Shown here in pieces: positions 17,294-25,584 of a DNA stretch of 49,807 nt (positions within the stretch are counted from its first letter, which is position 1; every line of letters starts with the position of its first letter). Origin of the DNA: CAZYJR01 sp964647905 (GTDB lineage: Bacteria > Desulfobacterota > DSM-4660 > Desulfatiglandales > HGW-15). Where the stretch lies: positions 1-49,807 of the forward strand of contig CAZYJR010000028.1 of NCBI GenBank assembly GCA_964647905.1, in the 5' to 3' direction. The position numbers and the translations under genes were made by a program. The notes below the pieces were generated by a model, which saw only the letters and a program-made list of their open reading frames with translations, ran no database searches and was not told the DNA's origin.

Positions 17294-17740
17294 ATGGATG
17301 AAAAAGACCGCGCCATAATCAACGAAATCCAGTCGGCGTTCCCGATTTCCCATCGGCCTTACCAAAAGGTGGCCGAGCGGGTCGGGCTTACCGAGGACGA
17401 GGTGCTCGAACGGGTGGAGCGGCTGAAGCGAGAGGGGATAATCAGGCGTATCGGTGCGAACTTCGACTCCCGGAGCCTGAATTTCACCAGCACACTCTGC
17501 GCGGCCAGGGTCCCGGAGGAGCGATTGGATCGCTTCGTCGAGGTGGTCAACTCATATCCGGGTGTGACCCACAACTACCAGAGGAACCATTCATTTAACG
17601 TGTGGTTCACCTTCATCGCCCCCACCATGGAGGAAATCGAGGCGTCGCTGGAGGAGATTTCCAGGCGGACCGGGGTTCAAGAGATCTGCAATCTGCCCGC
17701 GGTCAAGATGTACAAGATCAAGGTGGATTTTCCGGTCTGA
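17294..17740 (+). CDS. siroheme decarboxylase subunit (AhbA/AhbB family, Lrp/AsnC-like)
   Basis: The 148-residue protein pairs an N-terminal Lrp-type winged helix (MDEKDRAIINEIQ ... REGIIRRIGANFDSR) with an AsnC-like ligand domain carrying GVTHNYQRNHSFNVWFTF, the His-rich motif found in siroheme decarboxylases. AhbA and AhbB form a heterodimer that decarboxylates siroheme to 12,18-didecarboxysiroheme, the substrate of AhbC. Only one such gene is present here, so either the partner is elsewhere or this one acts alone; AhbA and AhbB cannot be separated safely by eye. It begins 5 bp after ahbD and ends the run. Confidence 0.85.
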   Translation: MDEKDRAIINEIQSAFPISHRPYQKVAERVGLTEDEVLERVERLKREGIIRRIGANFDSRSLNFTSTLCAARVPEERLDRFVEVVNSYPGVTHNYQRNHSFNVWFTFIAPTMEEIEASLEEISRRTGVQEICNLPAVKMYKIKVDFPV

Positions 17741-17765
17741 GGCGGCCGGGATGATCCGGATTCGA

Positions 17766-18047
17766 CTACTCCCTGTATTTCATCATATACCGCTCATACT
17801 CCTCCTCGCTTATCAATCCCGCATCCATGAGGATCTCGCCGATCCCGTCTTGTCTCAAAGGCTCGATATCCAGTATGGTGCTCACGCGCTTTCCCTTTGT
17901 GCTGTAAAAAGTATATTCCAGGGTAAGATCGGATTTCTTGAGGAGCTTGACGGTGTTGCCCACGATGATGAAATGATGGCTTAGGAGGAAGTAGAGGGCG
18001 CCTGCCAGGATCGCCCACATCGCGTATCTCTTGAGTACCTGTGCCAT
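17766..18047 (-). CDS. small membrane protein of unknown function
   Basis: The 93-residue product has AGGAGGG upstream of its ATG. One transmembrane helix is clear near the N-terminus (residues 10-29, MWAILAGALYFLLSHHFIIV). The remainder is a soluble tail ending in a helix with LISEEEYERYMMKYRE, which resembles a short SHOCT-like C-terminal motif (acid-rich, GLISEEEYE). No enzyme motif is seen. It is convergent with the ahb genes, with 25 bp between stops. Confidence 0.7.
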   Translation of the reverse strand: MAQVLKRYAMWAILAGALYFLLSHHFIIVGNTVKLLKKSDLTLEYTFYSTKGKRVSTILDIEPLRQDGIGEILMDAGLISEEEYERYMMKYRE

Positions 18048-18206
18048 GTGAAAACCCTCCTGACGGGGGATTATATTCGATTCGGGAACCCTTTGTCACC
18101 TTCGCCGTCAGCCGAATCCCGGCGAAGTTTACAACGGCGAGCCATTGCGATACAAGCGGTTTGAACGCGTTGCCGGCTGGAAGGCAAACACAAGGAGGCC
18201 TGCTGA

Positions 18207-18485
18207 GTGATCTACTACGTATACTATGACAGCTACGGCTACCCCAGGGAAGCGGTCAGCGCCTCGGAACTCGAGGAGCTCTATGAAAACGACACAGGGG
18301 CCTTTCTGCTCGCCGTGAAGGAAAGGGAGCAGGCAAAGGGCGCCGGGTCGGCCCATGTGACCGCAAACATAGGCACGGTGCGTTTCCAGCACGAGTCCGA
18401 GCTCCGGGAGTTCCTCGACGGGATGAAGGACGCCAACCGGGGATTCTTCGAGGCCGAAGGGGACAGCCGCCCTTACAACTTTTGA
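18207..18485 (+). CDS. hypothetical protein
   Basis: A 92-residue acidic, tyrosine-rich soluble protein starts with GTG and has AAGGAGG 7 nt upstream. The N-terminus MIYYVYYDSYGYPREAVS is unusual in its run of aromatic residues. No known motif or membrane segment is seen. Its last 13 nt overlap the 3' end of the convergent antiporter gene. The strong SD supports a real gene; the function is unknown. Confidence 0.65.
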   Translation: MIYYVYYDSYGYPREAVSASELEELYENDTGAFLLAVKEREQAKGAGSAHVTANIGTVRFQHESELREFLDGMKDANRGFFEAEGDSRPYNF

Positions 18486-20467
18486 GTGCCCGGAGCGCCC
18501 CGCCGGGATTCTCCGCGCGCCATGCCCTGGAAGGCCTCTCTTTGTGTCGCGGATCCTATCACCGCCACCAGGTCACCGGGCTGAAAGGTGTAATCGGCAT
18601 CCGGGTTCGGTTGGAAAGACTTGCCTCTCACCAATCCCACAACTGATGCGCCGGTCTTGCTTCGTATATCCGAGTCGCGAAGGGTCATCCCCGCCAGAGG
18701 GCTGCCCTCGGGTATTTCCACCCATGTGAGCTCCAAGAGGTCCTTGGCGGATTTCAGCCGGCGGATGACCGAGTAATCAGGCTGAGCCTCGTACAAGGAA
18801 GAGTAATAGGCCTGCCTCACTGTATCGGTGTAGTGCTGTATCTCGGTTACCGGGATTTCCAAGTGGAGCAAGGCCTGCCGAGCCATCTCCAGCCCGGCCT
18901 CGAATTCAGGGAGCACGGCCATGAATACCCCGCTCTCGTAGAGTGACTTCAGGGTCTCCGCCCCGTCCGCCCGGACCACGATATCCAGGCCCGGGTTGAG
19001 TTGCCGGGCGTTGTGCACCAGTGTCTTGGTGACCACGATTCCGGGTGCGGTGTCCAGGAGCAGGCGGGCCTCGGTGATGCTCGCGGCCTCCAGCACCACG
19101 GGCTGGCTTGCATCCCCGAAGATCACCGGAAGGCCCGCCTCCTTGCACTGCTCGACGCTCCGGTAATTGAGTTCTATCATGACAAACGGGAGCTCCAGCC
19201 TGCTGAGGACCTGTGCCACGTACTGCCCTACTCGGCCGGCTCCCGCTATTATTACATGGTCCCTCAACCCGTGCTCGGGGAGATTTATGGTCTGCAGCGG
19301 CTCATGCCTGAAGGTGCGTTTCCTCCAGGCGTAGATAGGTCCGGTCAAACCCGATATGAATGGGGTGAGCAGCATGCTGATCACAGCGGTGGTAAGGATC
19401 AGTGAATAGAGGTCCGCTCCTATGGAACCGGACTTCAGCCCGACCCGGGCGAGCACGAAGGAGAACTCCCCTATTTGAAAGAGACCCAGCCCGACGGCCA
19501 GCGGGACGACATTGCGGTAACCGAAGACCCATGACAGGCAGAAAAACAAGCTCCCTTTGCCCAACGCGACCAAGGAAACGAAGACGATCACCTTGCCCCA
19601 GTTGTCCACCAGGAATTGAGGGTCGAGCAGCATGCCAACCGAAGCGAAAAAGAGGAGCCCGAAGAGCTCCCTCAAGGGAATGATTTCGCTCAGCGCCTGG
19701 TGGCCGTAATCGGATTCGCTCAGTACCATGCCGGTCACAAAGGCGCCGAATGCAAAGGAAAGCCCGAAGAGGTGGGTCACATAACCCACTCCCAACCCTA
19801 CTGCCGTGATGGTGATCAGGAAGAGCTCGCGGGAGTTCCACCCCGCCACCCGGGCGAGGAAATAGGGCAGGACCCTGGTCCCCACCACGAACATGGCCCC
19901 TAGAAATACTGCGGACTTCGCCGCAGCCATGCCCAAGAGAGGCAGGCCCGCCTCCGGATTGTTGATCTGGGGCATGATGATCATCAGCGGGACCACCGCC
20001 AGGTCCTGCACCAGTAGCATGCCGATCATCACGCGGCTCGAGAGTGTGCCCATCCAGCCCTGGTTCATGAGGGTCTTCAAGATGACCATGGTGCTGGAAA
20101 GGGAAATCATCGCCCCCAGCCACAAGGAGCCGTAAGGATCCCACCCGAGCCACCTGCCCAGGGCGAAGCCGTAGGCCATTGTCAGCAGGATCTGAATGGG
20201 GGTGCCGATAAGGGCCACGCCCCAGACCGGCTTGAGCTCTCTCAGCGAGAATTCCAGTCCCAAGGCGAAGAGCAGGAGAGCCACCCCGATCTCGGCCAGG
20301 AGCTCGATCTCGTGTATCCCCGATACGGTGATTCCCCCGGTATGGGGGCCGATCAGGACGCCTGCCAGTATATAACCGAGGACCAGCGGCTGCCTGAGTT
20401 TCTTGGCCACCACTGCGCCCAGGAGTGAGGCCACCACAATGAGCACGATGTCCGCTGCTATTCCCAT
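18473..20467 (-). CDS. CPA2-family K+/H+ antiporter with TrkA-N and TrkA-C domains (KefB/YbaL type)
   Basis: The start at 20467 (MGIAADI) is preferred over 20476 because AAGGA is 8 nt upstream of the former but abuts the latter. Residues 1-385 hold about twelve hydrophobic segments of the Na+/H+ exchanger fold, including GYILAGVLIGP and a SFAFGAFVTGMVLSESDYGH region. A TrkA-N Rossmann domain follows (VIIAGAGRVGQYVAQVL, about 405) and a TrkA-C domain closes the protein (about 580-650; SPLAGMTLRDSDI ... YTFQPGDLVAVIG). Such proteins move K+ or Na+ against H+ across the inner membrane and are gated by nucleotides. A PilZ-domain gene lies just upstream on the same strand, 46 bp away. Confidence 0.9.
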   Translation of the reverse strand: MGIAADIVLIVVASLLGAVVAKKLRQPLVLGYILAGVLIGPHTGGITVSGIHEIELLAEIGVALLLFALGLEFSLRELKPVWGVALIGTPIQILLTMAYGFALGRWLGWDPYGSLWLGAMISLSSTMVILKTLMNQGWMGTLSSRVMIGMLLVQDLAVVPLMIIMPQINNPEAGLPLLGMAAAKSAVFLGAMFVVGTRVLPYFLARVAGWNSRELFLITITAVGLGVGYVTHLFGLSFAFGAFVTGMVLSESDYGHQALSEIIPLRELFGLLFFASVGMLLDPQFLVDNWGKVIVFVSLVALGKGSLFFCLSWVFGYRNVVPLAVGLGLFQIGEFSFVLARVGLKSGSIGADLYSLILTTAVISMLLTPFISGLTGPIYAWRKRTFRHEPLQTINLPEHGLRDHVIIAGAGRVGQYVAQVLSRLELPFVMIELNYRSVEQCKEAGLPVIFGDASQPVVLEAASITEARLLLDTAPGIVVTKTLVHNARQLNPGLDIVVRADGAETLKSLYESGVFMAVLPEFEAGLEMARQALLHLEIPVTEIQHYTDTVRQAYYSSLYEAQPDYSVIRRLKSAKDLLELTWVEIPEGSPLAGMTLRDSDIRSKTGASVVGLVRGKSFQPNPDADYTFQPGDLVAVIGSATQREAFQGMARGESRRGAPGTQKL

Positions 20468-20513
20468 TGGCGGCATCCTTCAGGGTCTTGATTGCGTAGG
20501 TATTCGAAAGGCG

Positions 20514-20867
20514 TCATTTGGAGGAAAGAGCTACGGGGGGCTCTTCCAGGATGGAGAGGCCGACCAGCACATGGTCGCGGAACTTTCCTTCGGGATCATG
20601 AGAAACATGCTTTATTTCGGCGTTCAGGACCCTGGGGGGCTCGGCGTTCATCGGGCCGTAGAATTTCATCTCAAGGACCATCCCAGGTGTCAGAAAATCC
20701 AGTACCGGAGAGTCCTCCCGGACCAGTATGCAAAGCCCCTTGGCGGAGAGGTTCCACAGGCTGAATTGATAGACATAGATGAGGCCGGGCAGGCTAAGCT
20801 CTACGCTGTAGAAATCGTTCGCCTGCGAGCGCTCTTCACTCCGCCTGTCGTCGGGAGCATCACTCAT
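20514..20867 (-). CDS. PilZ domain protein, probable c-di-GMP effector
   Basis: The 117-residue protein is a single PilZ-like domain: an N-terminal RRSEER (residues 8-13) matching the RxxxR nucleotide-binding arginines, then LWNLSAKGLCILV, corresponding to (D/N)xSxxG. PilZ domains bind cyclic di-GMP and act on flagella, exopolysaccharide or transcription. It could regulate or simply be cotranscribed with the antiporter gene, which starts 46 bp downstream. No signal peptide is present. Confidence 0.75.
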   Translation of the reverse strand: MSDAPDDRRSEERSQANDFYSVELSLPGLIYVYQFSLWNLSAKGLCILVREDSPVLDFLTPGMVLEMKFYGPMNAEPPRVLNAEIKHVSHDPEGKFRDHVLVGLSILEEPPVALSSK

Positions 20868-20894
20868 ATTCAGCTCTGCCGGCTGGAATGATTC

Positions 20895-20970
20895 TGGCGG
20901 GCGATGCAGGACTCGAACCTGCGACCTTTGGTTCCGGAGACCAACGCTCTATCCACTGAGCTAATCGCCC
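20895..20970 (-). tRNA. tRNA-Arg (anticodon CCG)
   Basis: Read on the minus strand, the 76 bases form a full cloverleaf: GGGCGAT acceptor, D arm GCTC-AGTGGATA-GAGC, anticodon arm TTGGT-CTCCGGA-ACCAA with anticodon CCG, T arm GCAGG-TTCGAGT-CCTGC, acceptor ATCGCCC and an encoded CCA. The upstream neighbourhood to its right contains integrase remnants, so it is a likely former integration site. Confidence 0.95.
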
Positions 20971-20987
20971 TTTTCGAATGTTTTCAG

Positions 20988-21230
20988 TTAGTTGCCTTTT
21001 CTCAGGCAATCGAAATATACCCGGCTTTGCCCGCGCGTTCCGTATGTCCCCAACCTGATCTTCTCATCCCTGGTCAGGAATACGTAAAAGCGTATAGTCT
21101 TACCGCTCCCTAGATCTTTCCATAGGGCCCCGATGACGTCTTTAAGCCCTTCATCAAAATACACGACCCTAGCCTGACTATTCTTAGTTTCTCCGAGATT
21201 TAGATACACCATCACCTTGCTTCTGTCAAC
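20988..21230 (-). pseudogene. tyrosine recombinase (integrase) fragment
   Basis: The translation VDRSKVMVYLNLGETKNSQARVVYFDEGLKDVI (21230 leftward, split here from longer text) matches the segment of phage-type integrases just before the catalytic core, where TKN(G/S)xxRxVxL precedes the RHxxR box; FYVFLTRDEKIR then resembles the following hairpin. The frame continues as unrelated sequence to a stop at 20988, and no RHTF or GH motif follows, so it is a truncated remnant. It lies 17 bp from the tRNA-Arg gene. Confidence 0.55.
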
Positions 21231-21329
21231 CTACACCCTTGTCGAGAGCGAGCCCCCTTTTTCTTTTCGTTGCCTCTTGTATTGCGGTAATTCTTGGTTG
21301 ACGGCGATAATCCGGTCGAGGGGGGGGGT

Positions 21330-21458
21330 ATGGGAAGCTATGATGCAGCGGTCAAGGTGATTTTGAGCCACTGCCGGCAAGCTGCGCTGGAGTGTTTCCT
21401 TGGGCTGGATGTGAAGAAATCCAGAATCTTTTCTCCGGTCTCTTCAGCATGGACTTAA
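21330..21458 (+). pseudogene. short remnant, possibly of an Rpn-like or other IS-linked gene
   Basis: The frame MGSYDAAVKVILSHCRQA ... ECFLGLDVKKSRI begins like cytosolic PD-(D/E)XK transposase-like (Rpn family) proteins but stops after 42 residues. The remaining part of the 21231-21669 interval shows no gene I can support. It contains a G9 run at 21320-21328. The reading is tentative. Confidence 0.25.
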
Positions 21459-21669
21459 CGGCGATTCCTCACTGGGGAGACGCCGGTGTGCTGGAGAACA
21501 ACCCGTCCTCTTCTTCGATCATGGTGAAATGGGCAATCGCCCCCTCCATTTCGAGGCCTGGTCGGCATCATAAAAGCAGGGTATTTATCCGAATGAAAAT
21601 CGGTGGTTATGCGTTTCTTGATGACACCCAAAGGCGTCTTCCGCTGTCCAGCCGCCGAAAAGCAAGTTC

Positions 21670-24093
21670 CTATCCTGTTTCGTCAAGGAGCGTCAGCGTC
21701 TTCTCGGTATGGGCCTCGATGGCCTCGTCGCTGAACCACCAGTAGACCTTGTCTCCCCGCATGTATGGCCCGATCTGGTCCTTGGTATGGGGGTGGAAGA
21801 GGCGTCCCGTCACTCCGCCCGGCAGGACGGCCAAGACCTTGTCCGGATCGTTCAGATCGGCCACCATGCGAAGGGAGGCGAAGACGGTCACGTCAAAGGG
21901 CTCATTGAAGTCATAGTACCCGCGGCAGAGGGTCTCCACGGAACCCGGTGCCGCGTGGGAGCCGCCACCTACGAGCCCTTTTCCCGCCCCCTCCCGTCGA
22001 ATGGGGCTCACGAATTCCAGCCGATGGACCTTTCCCCAGAGCCAGTCAGCGGGATTCTTCCCCAGTTCCGGCTCCCATGCCTCCTGTACGTCCCGGACCG
22101 CCTGCAGCACCAGGGTCTCCAGGGTCTCCTGCACATTCGGGGTGGAGGTGTCGTCAAACCAGGAGGCATGGCCGTTTGACACCATCCTTCCGAACCGCTC
22201 CTGCCAGAAATACCACTGCCCCAGCATTCGGCGGGCCGTGTCCTCGCCCAGTTCGTCTTGAAAGGTCAACAAAGCCAGCCGCTCGTAGATCGCATGAAAC
22301 AGGGTGGGAGCCGCATGCTCCGGATCGTCGTGAAAATTCCAGCGGCCGATGATCTCCCCCACGGCCCGGGTCTCGGGGTGTTTTTTCAGAATCCCGGCCA
22401 GGATCGGGGCAAGCTGTTCGGCCATGACGTTTTTCGTGTCCCGCTGATAGGTCCAGTGATCGTCCGCCGTATGGGGCCCCGGCGGGTCCAGGAGTTGTTT
22501 GAGGCGGCGGTAGCGATAGGACGGGGACTGATGGGACGAATAGTAGTGGGGGTAGTCATGCCCGGTCACCGCATGATTGCAGGTTCCCACCCAGCCCCTG
22601 GCCGGGTTGTGTAGATGGGGCATCTCGTCGAACGGGATCCATCCCTTCCAGTTGTCCCCTTCTCCGGTGACCTCCAAGGGAAGGGTTCCGTCCCCTGAGC
22701 TGCGAATGGGTAGCTTGCCCGAGGTGTGCCACCCCACGTTTCCCTCCCGGTCCGCGAACACGAAGTTGAGCATGATGCCGTTCACCCGGCTCAAGGCCGC
22801 TCGAAGATCCTGCACGGACGTCGCGGCCAGGAGGTCCGTAATCCCCAGGGAAGGGGCCATGGTCTCGAAGGGGGCCCAGCGAAGCGTCATCACGCGGTCT
22901 TTGTCCAGTCCCGAAAGGACTCCGGAGACCACCGGTCCCCGCGATGTGAGGCGCACCTTGACCTCCTCTTCCCGATACCCATCCGGCGCGGTCTTGTCCC
23001 GAATCCTCAAGGTCTCCACCACCTCTTCAAAGGGGATGGAGCGGCTCCCTTCGAGGTAGTGCCCGGGGGTTTCAGGGTCCAGAGTCTCGATGTAGAGATC
23101 CTGGCTGTCGCCATAGGCATTGGTGATGCCCACGGCCATGTGTTCGGTCCGCATGATGGGAATGGCTGGCAGTCCCGGGATGTGTACGCCGACCAGGCGA
23201 AGCTGGGGAGTGATCAGCCCTGCCGGATACCAGGTGCCGGGAAGGATGCGTGCGTCGAGATGGGGATCGTTGGCCACGATGGTGTGGTCGTCCTCCCCCT
23301 TTTGAGGCCCTGCGGCCCAGTTGTTGCTCCCCACCTCCATGGGGCCGCGATCCAGCAAGGCGGCCAGGCGTTCGTCCGAGCCCAAAGGGAGCGGGCCTTT
23401 CCAGGTCGCAGTCGATTCCACCGGCCGGGACTCGGTCGCGGGATCATCCGGGTTGATGTTCAGGGGGAAGAGTTCTCGGGCCCGCTCCGGGCCGAGCCGG
23501 TCCGCCAGCATGGCGGCGACTATCTCCGTCTCCAGGTTGGCTGATGTGTCCCAGCTCATGTAGTAGAATATGGCCAGCGAATCCGCCAAGGTCCAGGGTT
23601 CGGGCCCAATTCCGGCCAGTCGGAATTCCAGGTGATGGGTGTTTTTCCGTGTCTCGATGTAGGCGTTGACCCCGTCCAGATACCGCTGAAAATACTCCCT
23701 GGTGTCCGAGTCGAGGATACGAGCATGACGGGCCGCCTGACGGCGAAAGCCGAGCGTCCTCATTCGCGTGTCCAGGGCCTTGGCCTGGGGCCCCGCCAGT
23801 TCAGCGATTCGTCCGCAGGCAAAGAGCTTGGTCAGTTCCATCTGAAACAGACGGTCCTGCGCGGTCACGAAACCCAGGGCCATGAGGGCGTCGCCCATGT
23901 TCCCGGCCCGGATGAAGGCCATGCCCTTTTCGTCCCGAACCACGGTCACCTTGCCTTTGAGTCCGCGCAGAGGCAGTTCTCCCTCGTCCTGATACCGGTT
24001 CAGGAATCTCGGAACCAGGAGAATAGCCGCGGCCAGCACGACCATGAGGGCCGGCAGCCACCAGATGATGATCCTGCGCCTTTTCTTTGCCAT
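21670..24093 (-). CDS. penicillin amidase family Ntn hydrolase
   Basis: The 807-residue protein begins with a basic stretch and one hydrophobic helix (residues 9-28), acting as a signal or anchor, so the enzyme should be periplasmic. GSNNWA at 255-260 holds the catalytic Ser256, which becomes the new N-terminus after autocatalytic cleavage into alpha and beta chains; the chain upstream and the NDPHL motif just after it are typical. The family hydrolyses amides such as penicillins, acyl-homoserine lactones and aculeacin; the substrate cannot be assigned by eye. Length is normal for the family and the frame is intact. It sits between integrase fragments beside tRNA-Arg, which suggests acquisition by transfer. 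Confidence 0.9.
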   Translation of the reverse strand: MAKKRRRIIIWWLPALMVVLAAAILLVPRFLNRYQDEGELPLRGLKGKVTVVRDEKGMAFIRAGNMGDALMALGFVTAQDRLFQMELTKLFACGRIAELAGPQAKALDTRMRTLGFRRQAARHARILDSDTREYFQRYLDGVNAYIETRKNTHHLEFRLAGIGPEPWTLADSLAIFYYMSWDTSANLETEIVAAMLADRLGPERARELFPLNINPDDPATESRPVESTATWKGPLPLGSDERLAALLDRGPMEVGSNNWAAGPQKGEDDHTIVANDPHLDARILPGTWYPAGLITPQLRLVGVHIPGLPAIPIMRTEHMAVGITNAYGDSQDLYIETLDPETPGHYLEGSRSIPFEEVVETLRIRDKTAPDGYREEEVKVRLTSRGPVVSGVLSGLDKDRVMTLRWAPFETMAPSLGITDLLAATSVQDLRAALSRVNGIMLNFVFADREGNVGWHTSGKLPIRSSGDGTLPLEVTGEGDNWKGWIPFDEMPHLHNPARGWVGTCNHAVTGHDYPHYYSSHQSPSYRYRRLKQLLDPPGPHTADDHWTYQRDTKNVMAEQLAPILAGILKKHPETRAVGEIIGRWNFHDDPEHAAPTLFHAIYERLALLTFQDELGEDTARRMLGQWYFWQERFGRMVSNGHASWFDDTSTPNVQETLETLVLQAVRDVQEAWEPELGKNPADWLWGKVHRLEFVSPIRREGAGKGLVGGGSHAAPGSVETLCRGYYDFNEPFDVTVFASLRMVADLNDPDKVLAVLPGGVTGRLFHPHTKDQIGPYMRGDKVYWWFSDEAIEAHTEKTLTLLDETG

Positions 24094-24094
24094 A

Positions 24095-24221
24095 TCGTTT
24101 GTCCTCCTTTGAGTCGATCCACGACTGATGCCGCGAGGATCGGGGTTCGTACGGTGTGGGTGTAGATCATGGTGGTGCGCATATCGCTGTGGCCGAGCAG
24201 TTCCTTAATGCTTCGGATCAA
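24095..24221 (-). pseudogene. C-terminal tail of a tyrosine recombinase
   Basis: The translation IRSIKELLGHSDMRTTMIYTH (split: IRSIKELLGHSD, MRTTMIYTHTV) is the hallmark end of tyrosine recombinases, with the conserved GH and the nucleophile Tyr in IYTH, here followed by VVDRL as in integron-type integrases. Everything upstream (the N-terminal and core parts) is missing; the reading frame begins only at 24221, abutting another gene fragment. It ends just before the acylase start. Confidence 0.7.
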
Positions 24222-24420
24222 TCCGGCCCTCGTGCATGGCTTGGGAGGGCTCCAGCTGCCCCAATCCCAGCACAGATTCTTGTGAGGAGCCGTCTTTTTC
24301 CGGGTTCAAGAGGTAGGGAGTTCCAAATTCTTCGAGGGCCGCATTTGCTCGCTTGACGTTCGCCCGCGTCGGGTCAATCCACAGGTCCATATCCTTGGTG
24401 TAACGGGGTTTTGCATGATA
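24205..24420 (-). pseudogene. nucleotidyltransferase-like fragment
   Basis: The minus strand encodes HAKPRYTKDMDLWIDPTRAN followed by VKRANAALEEFGTPYLL, which resembles small nucleotidyltransferase/DUF6036-type proteins (YTKDxDLW motif with the metal-binding Asp pair, then an alpha helix ending in FG). No start codon is available upstream of 24420, where the sequence turns AT-rich, and the 3' part drifts into unrelated residues. It is a truncated relic, perhaps from a toxin-antitoxin gene carried by the island. Confidence 0.5.
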
Positions 24421-24758
24421 AATAAAAAATCATTTCAGTAACTTGGAAGTATAGAATTCATGTATTTGAATTGTCAACAGATTTTATCCGTGAATCGGAA
24501 GATTTCCTCGAGCTGCAAGGTTTGGCGTGAACTCTGTCTATAGGATGCATTTTGGATGCCTGATTTGTATTCTCATTCAAAAATCTAGGGGCTTGTATTG
24601 TAAGGATGGTGGAGCAAAGGCGTCGGTGAGTCTCTTGACACCTTCCTGCATATTGTGTTAGCAGGGAAGTTCTTGCGGGATTAGTAAGCGGGATTGGCCT
24701 GCAGTCTCTTGCCAGGCAATCCCGATAAACCGTGACTTCTCATAGGAGACTACGGGGC
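24421..24758 (+). promoter_or_regulatory. AT-rich intergenic region with candidate promoter
   Basis: The 338-bp interval has no gene that I can support. Its left part (24421-24600) is AT-rich compared with the flanks. A perfect TTGACA at 24635-24640 is followed at 17 bp by TTAGCA, a weak -10, and could drive the acidic-protein gene that starts at 24759 with AGGAG ten nt upstream. Confidence 0.4.
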
Positions 24759-25433
24759 ATGGACAAGGACGAGACTCATCTGGACAAGGATGAATTCGAA
24801 GACAGTGAGGACTTGCTGGACTTCGATCTGGACGACTTGGCCTCTGAGGATGACGACGAAGTCATTGAACTGGTGGACCTGGTTGAAGAGGATGAGCTCA
24901 CCCAGGATGATGCCGGCCCGGAGGAGGGAGCGGTTTCCGAGGACCTGGACCTGGAGGGTTTTTTGGACGAAACCCCTTCAGGAGAGATCGCACCTGACTT
25001 GAGTGAAGATCGAGCCCGGCAGGAGACCGCCGCCCGGGACGAGGATTTCCTGGGTGAAGGCCTGGAAGGCGAGGAGATCTCAGAGGAGGCCTTGGAGCGC
25101 ATGCTCGAGGATGAGGCGGTCGAACCCCCTCTTGGTGAAGCGATCGAGGATGAGCCCTCGGCAGGGGCCGAGCCTGCCCCGGAAGTGGAGTCCGAGCCAG
25201 CAGTAACGGTGCCCGAGGAGAGGATAGAAGCGGCGGTCCGTTCAGTGGTGGAGGAGGTGGTGGAGCGGGTCGCCAGGGAAGAGGTCTCTGGGGTGGCCGA
25301 ACGGGTGATCCGGGAGGCCGTGGCCGACTCGGCTGATCGAGTTATTCGCGAGGCGGTCACTACGGCGGCCGAACGGGTGATCCGGGAGACTATCGATGCG
25401 TTGAAAGCGAGTCTCCATAAACCCACCGAGTGA
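24759..25433 (+). CDS. acidic protein with tandem 12-residue C-terminal repeats
   Basis: The ATG at 24759 (MDKDETHLD) has AGGAG upstream. The 224-residue product has a strongly acidic N-terminal two-thirds (long runs of D/E with L spaced) and a C-terminal region of four tandem 12-residue helical units, each ending in RVARE or RVIRE (AERVIRE, ADRVIRE, AERVIRE). Two 22-bp stretches encoding this unit are identical (25295-25316 and 25367-25388), 72 bp apart. The architecture of an acidic linker plus amphipathic C-terminal helices recalls polar scaffold proteins such as PopZ and the tails of some deltaproteobacterial response regulators, but no homology is claimed. Function unknown; a terminator follows. 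Confidence 0.75.
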   Translation: MDKDETHLDKDEFEDSEDLLDFDLDDLASEDDDEVIELVDLVEEDELTQDDAGPEEGAVSEDLDLEGFLDETPSGEIAPDLSEDRARQETAARDEDFLGEGLEGEEISEEALERMLEDEAVEPPLGEAIEDEPSAGAEPAPEVESEPAVTVPEERIEAAVRSVVEEVVERVAREEVSGVAERVIREAVADSADRVIREAVTTAAERVIRETIDALKASLHKPTE

Positions 25434-25479
25434 TCGCCCCGAAAAGACCCTTCTAATTCTTTACAATACATGGTTTGTT

Positions 25480-25510
25480 AAGGGGTTCTCAATCGAGCAG
25501 CCCCTTTTTT
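25480..25510 (+). terminator. intrinsic terminator
   Basis: AAGGGG (25480-25485) pairs with CCCCTT (25501-25506), with an inner CTC/GAG pairing, followed by TTTT. It separates the acidic-protein gene from valS, implying that valS has its own promoter. Confidence 0.7.
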
Positions 25511-25584
25511 CGTGGGTCCCGCGCCTCTGCGGGGATCGAGCCAGGGGGTGAGAGTGAATGAAACCGGAAAATGAGGAGCGTCTA

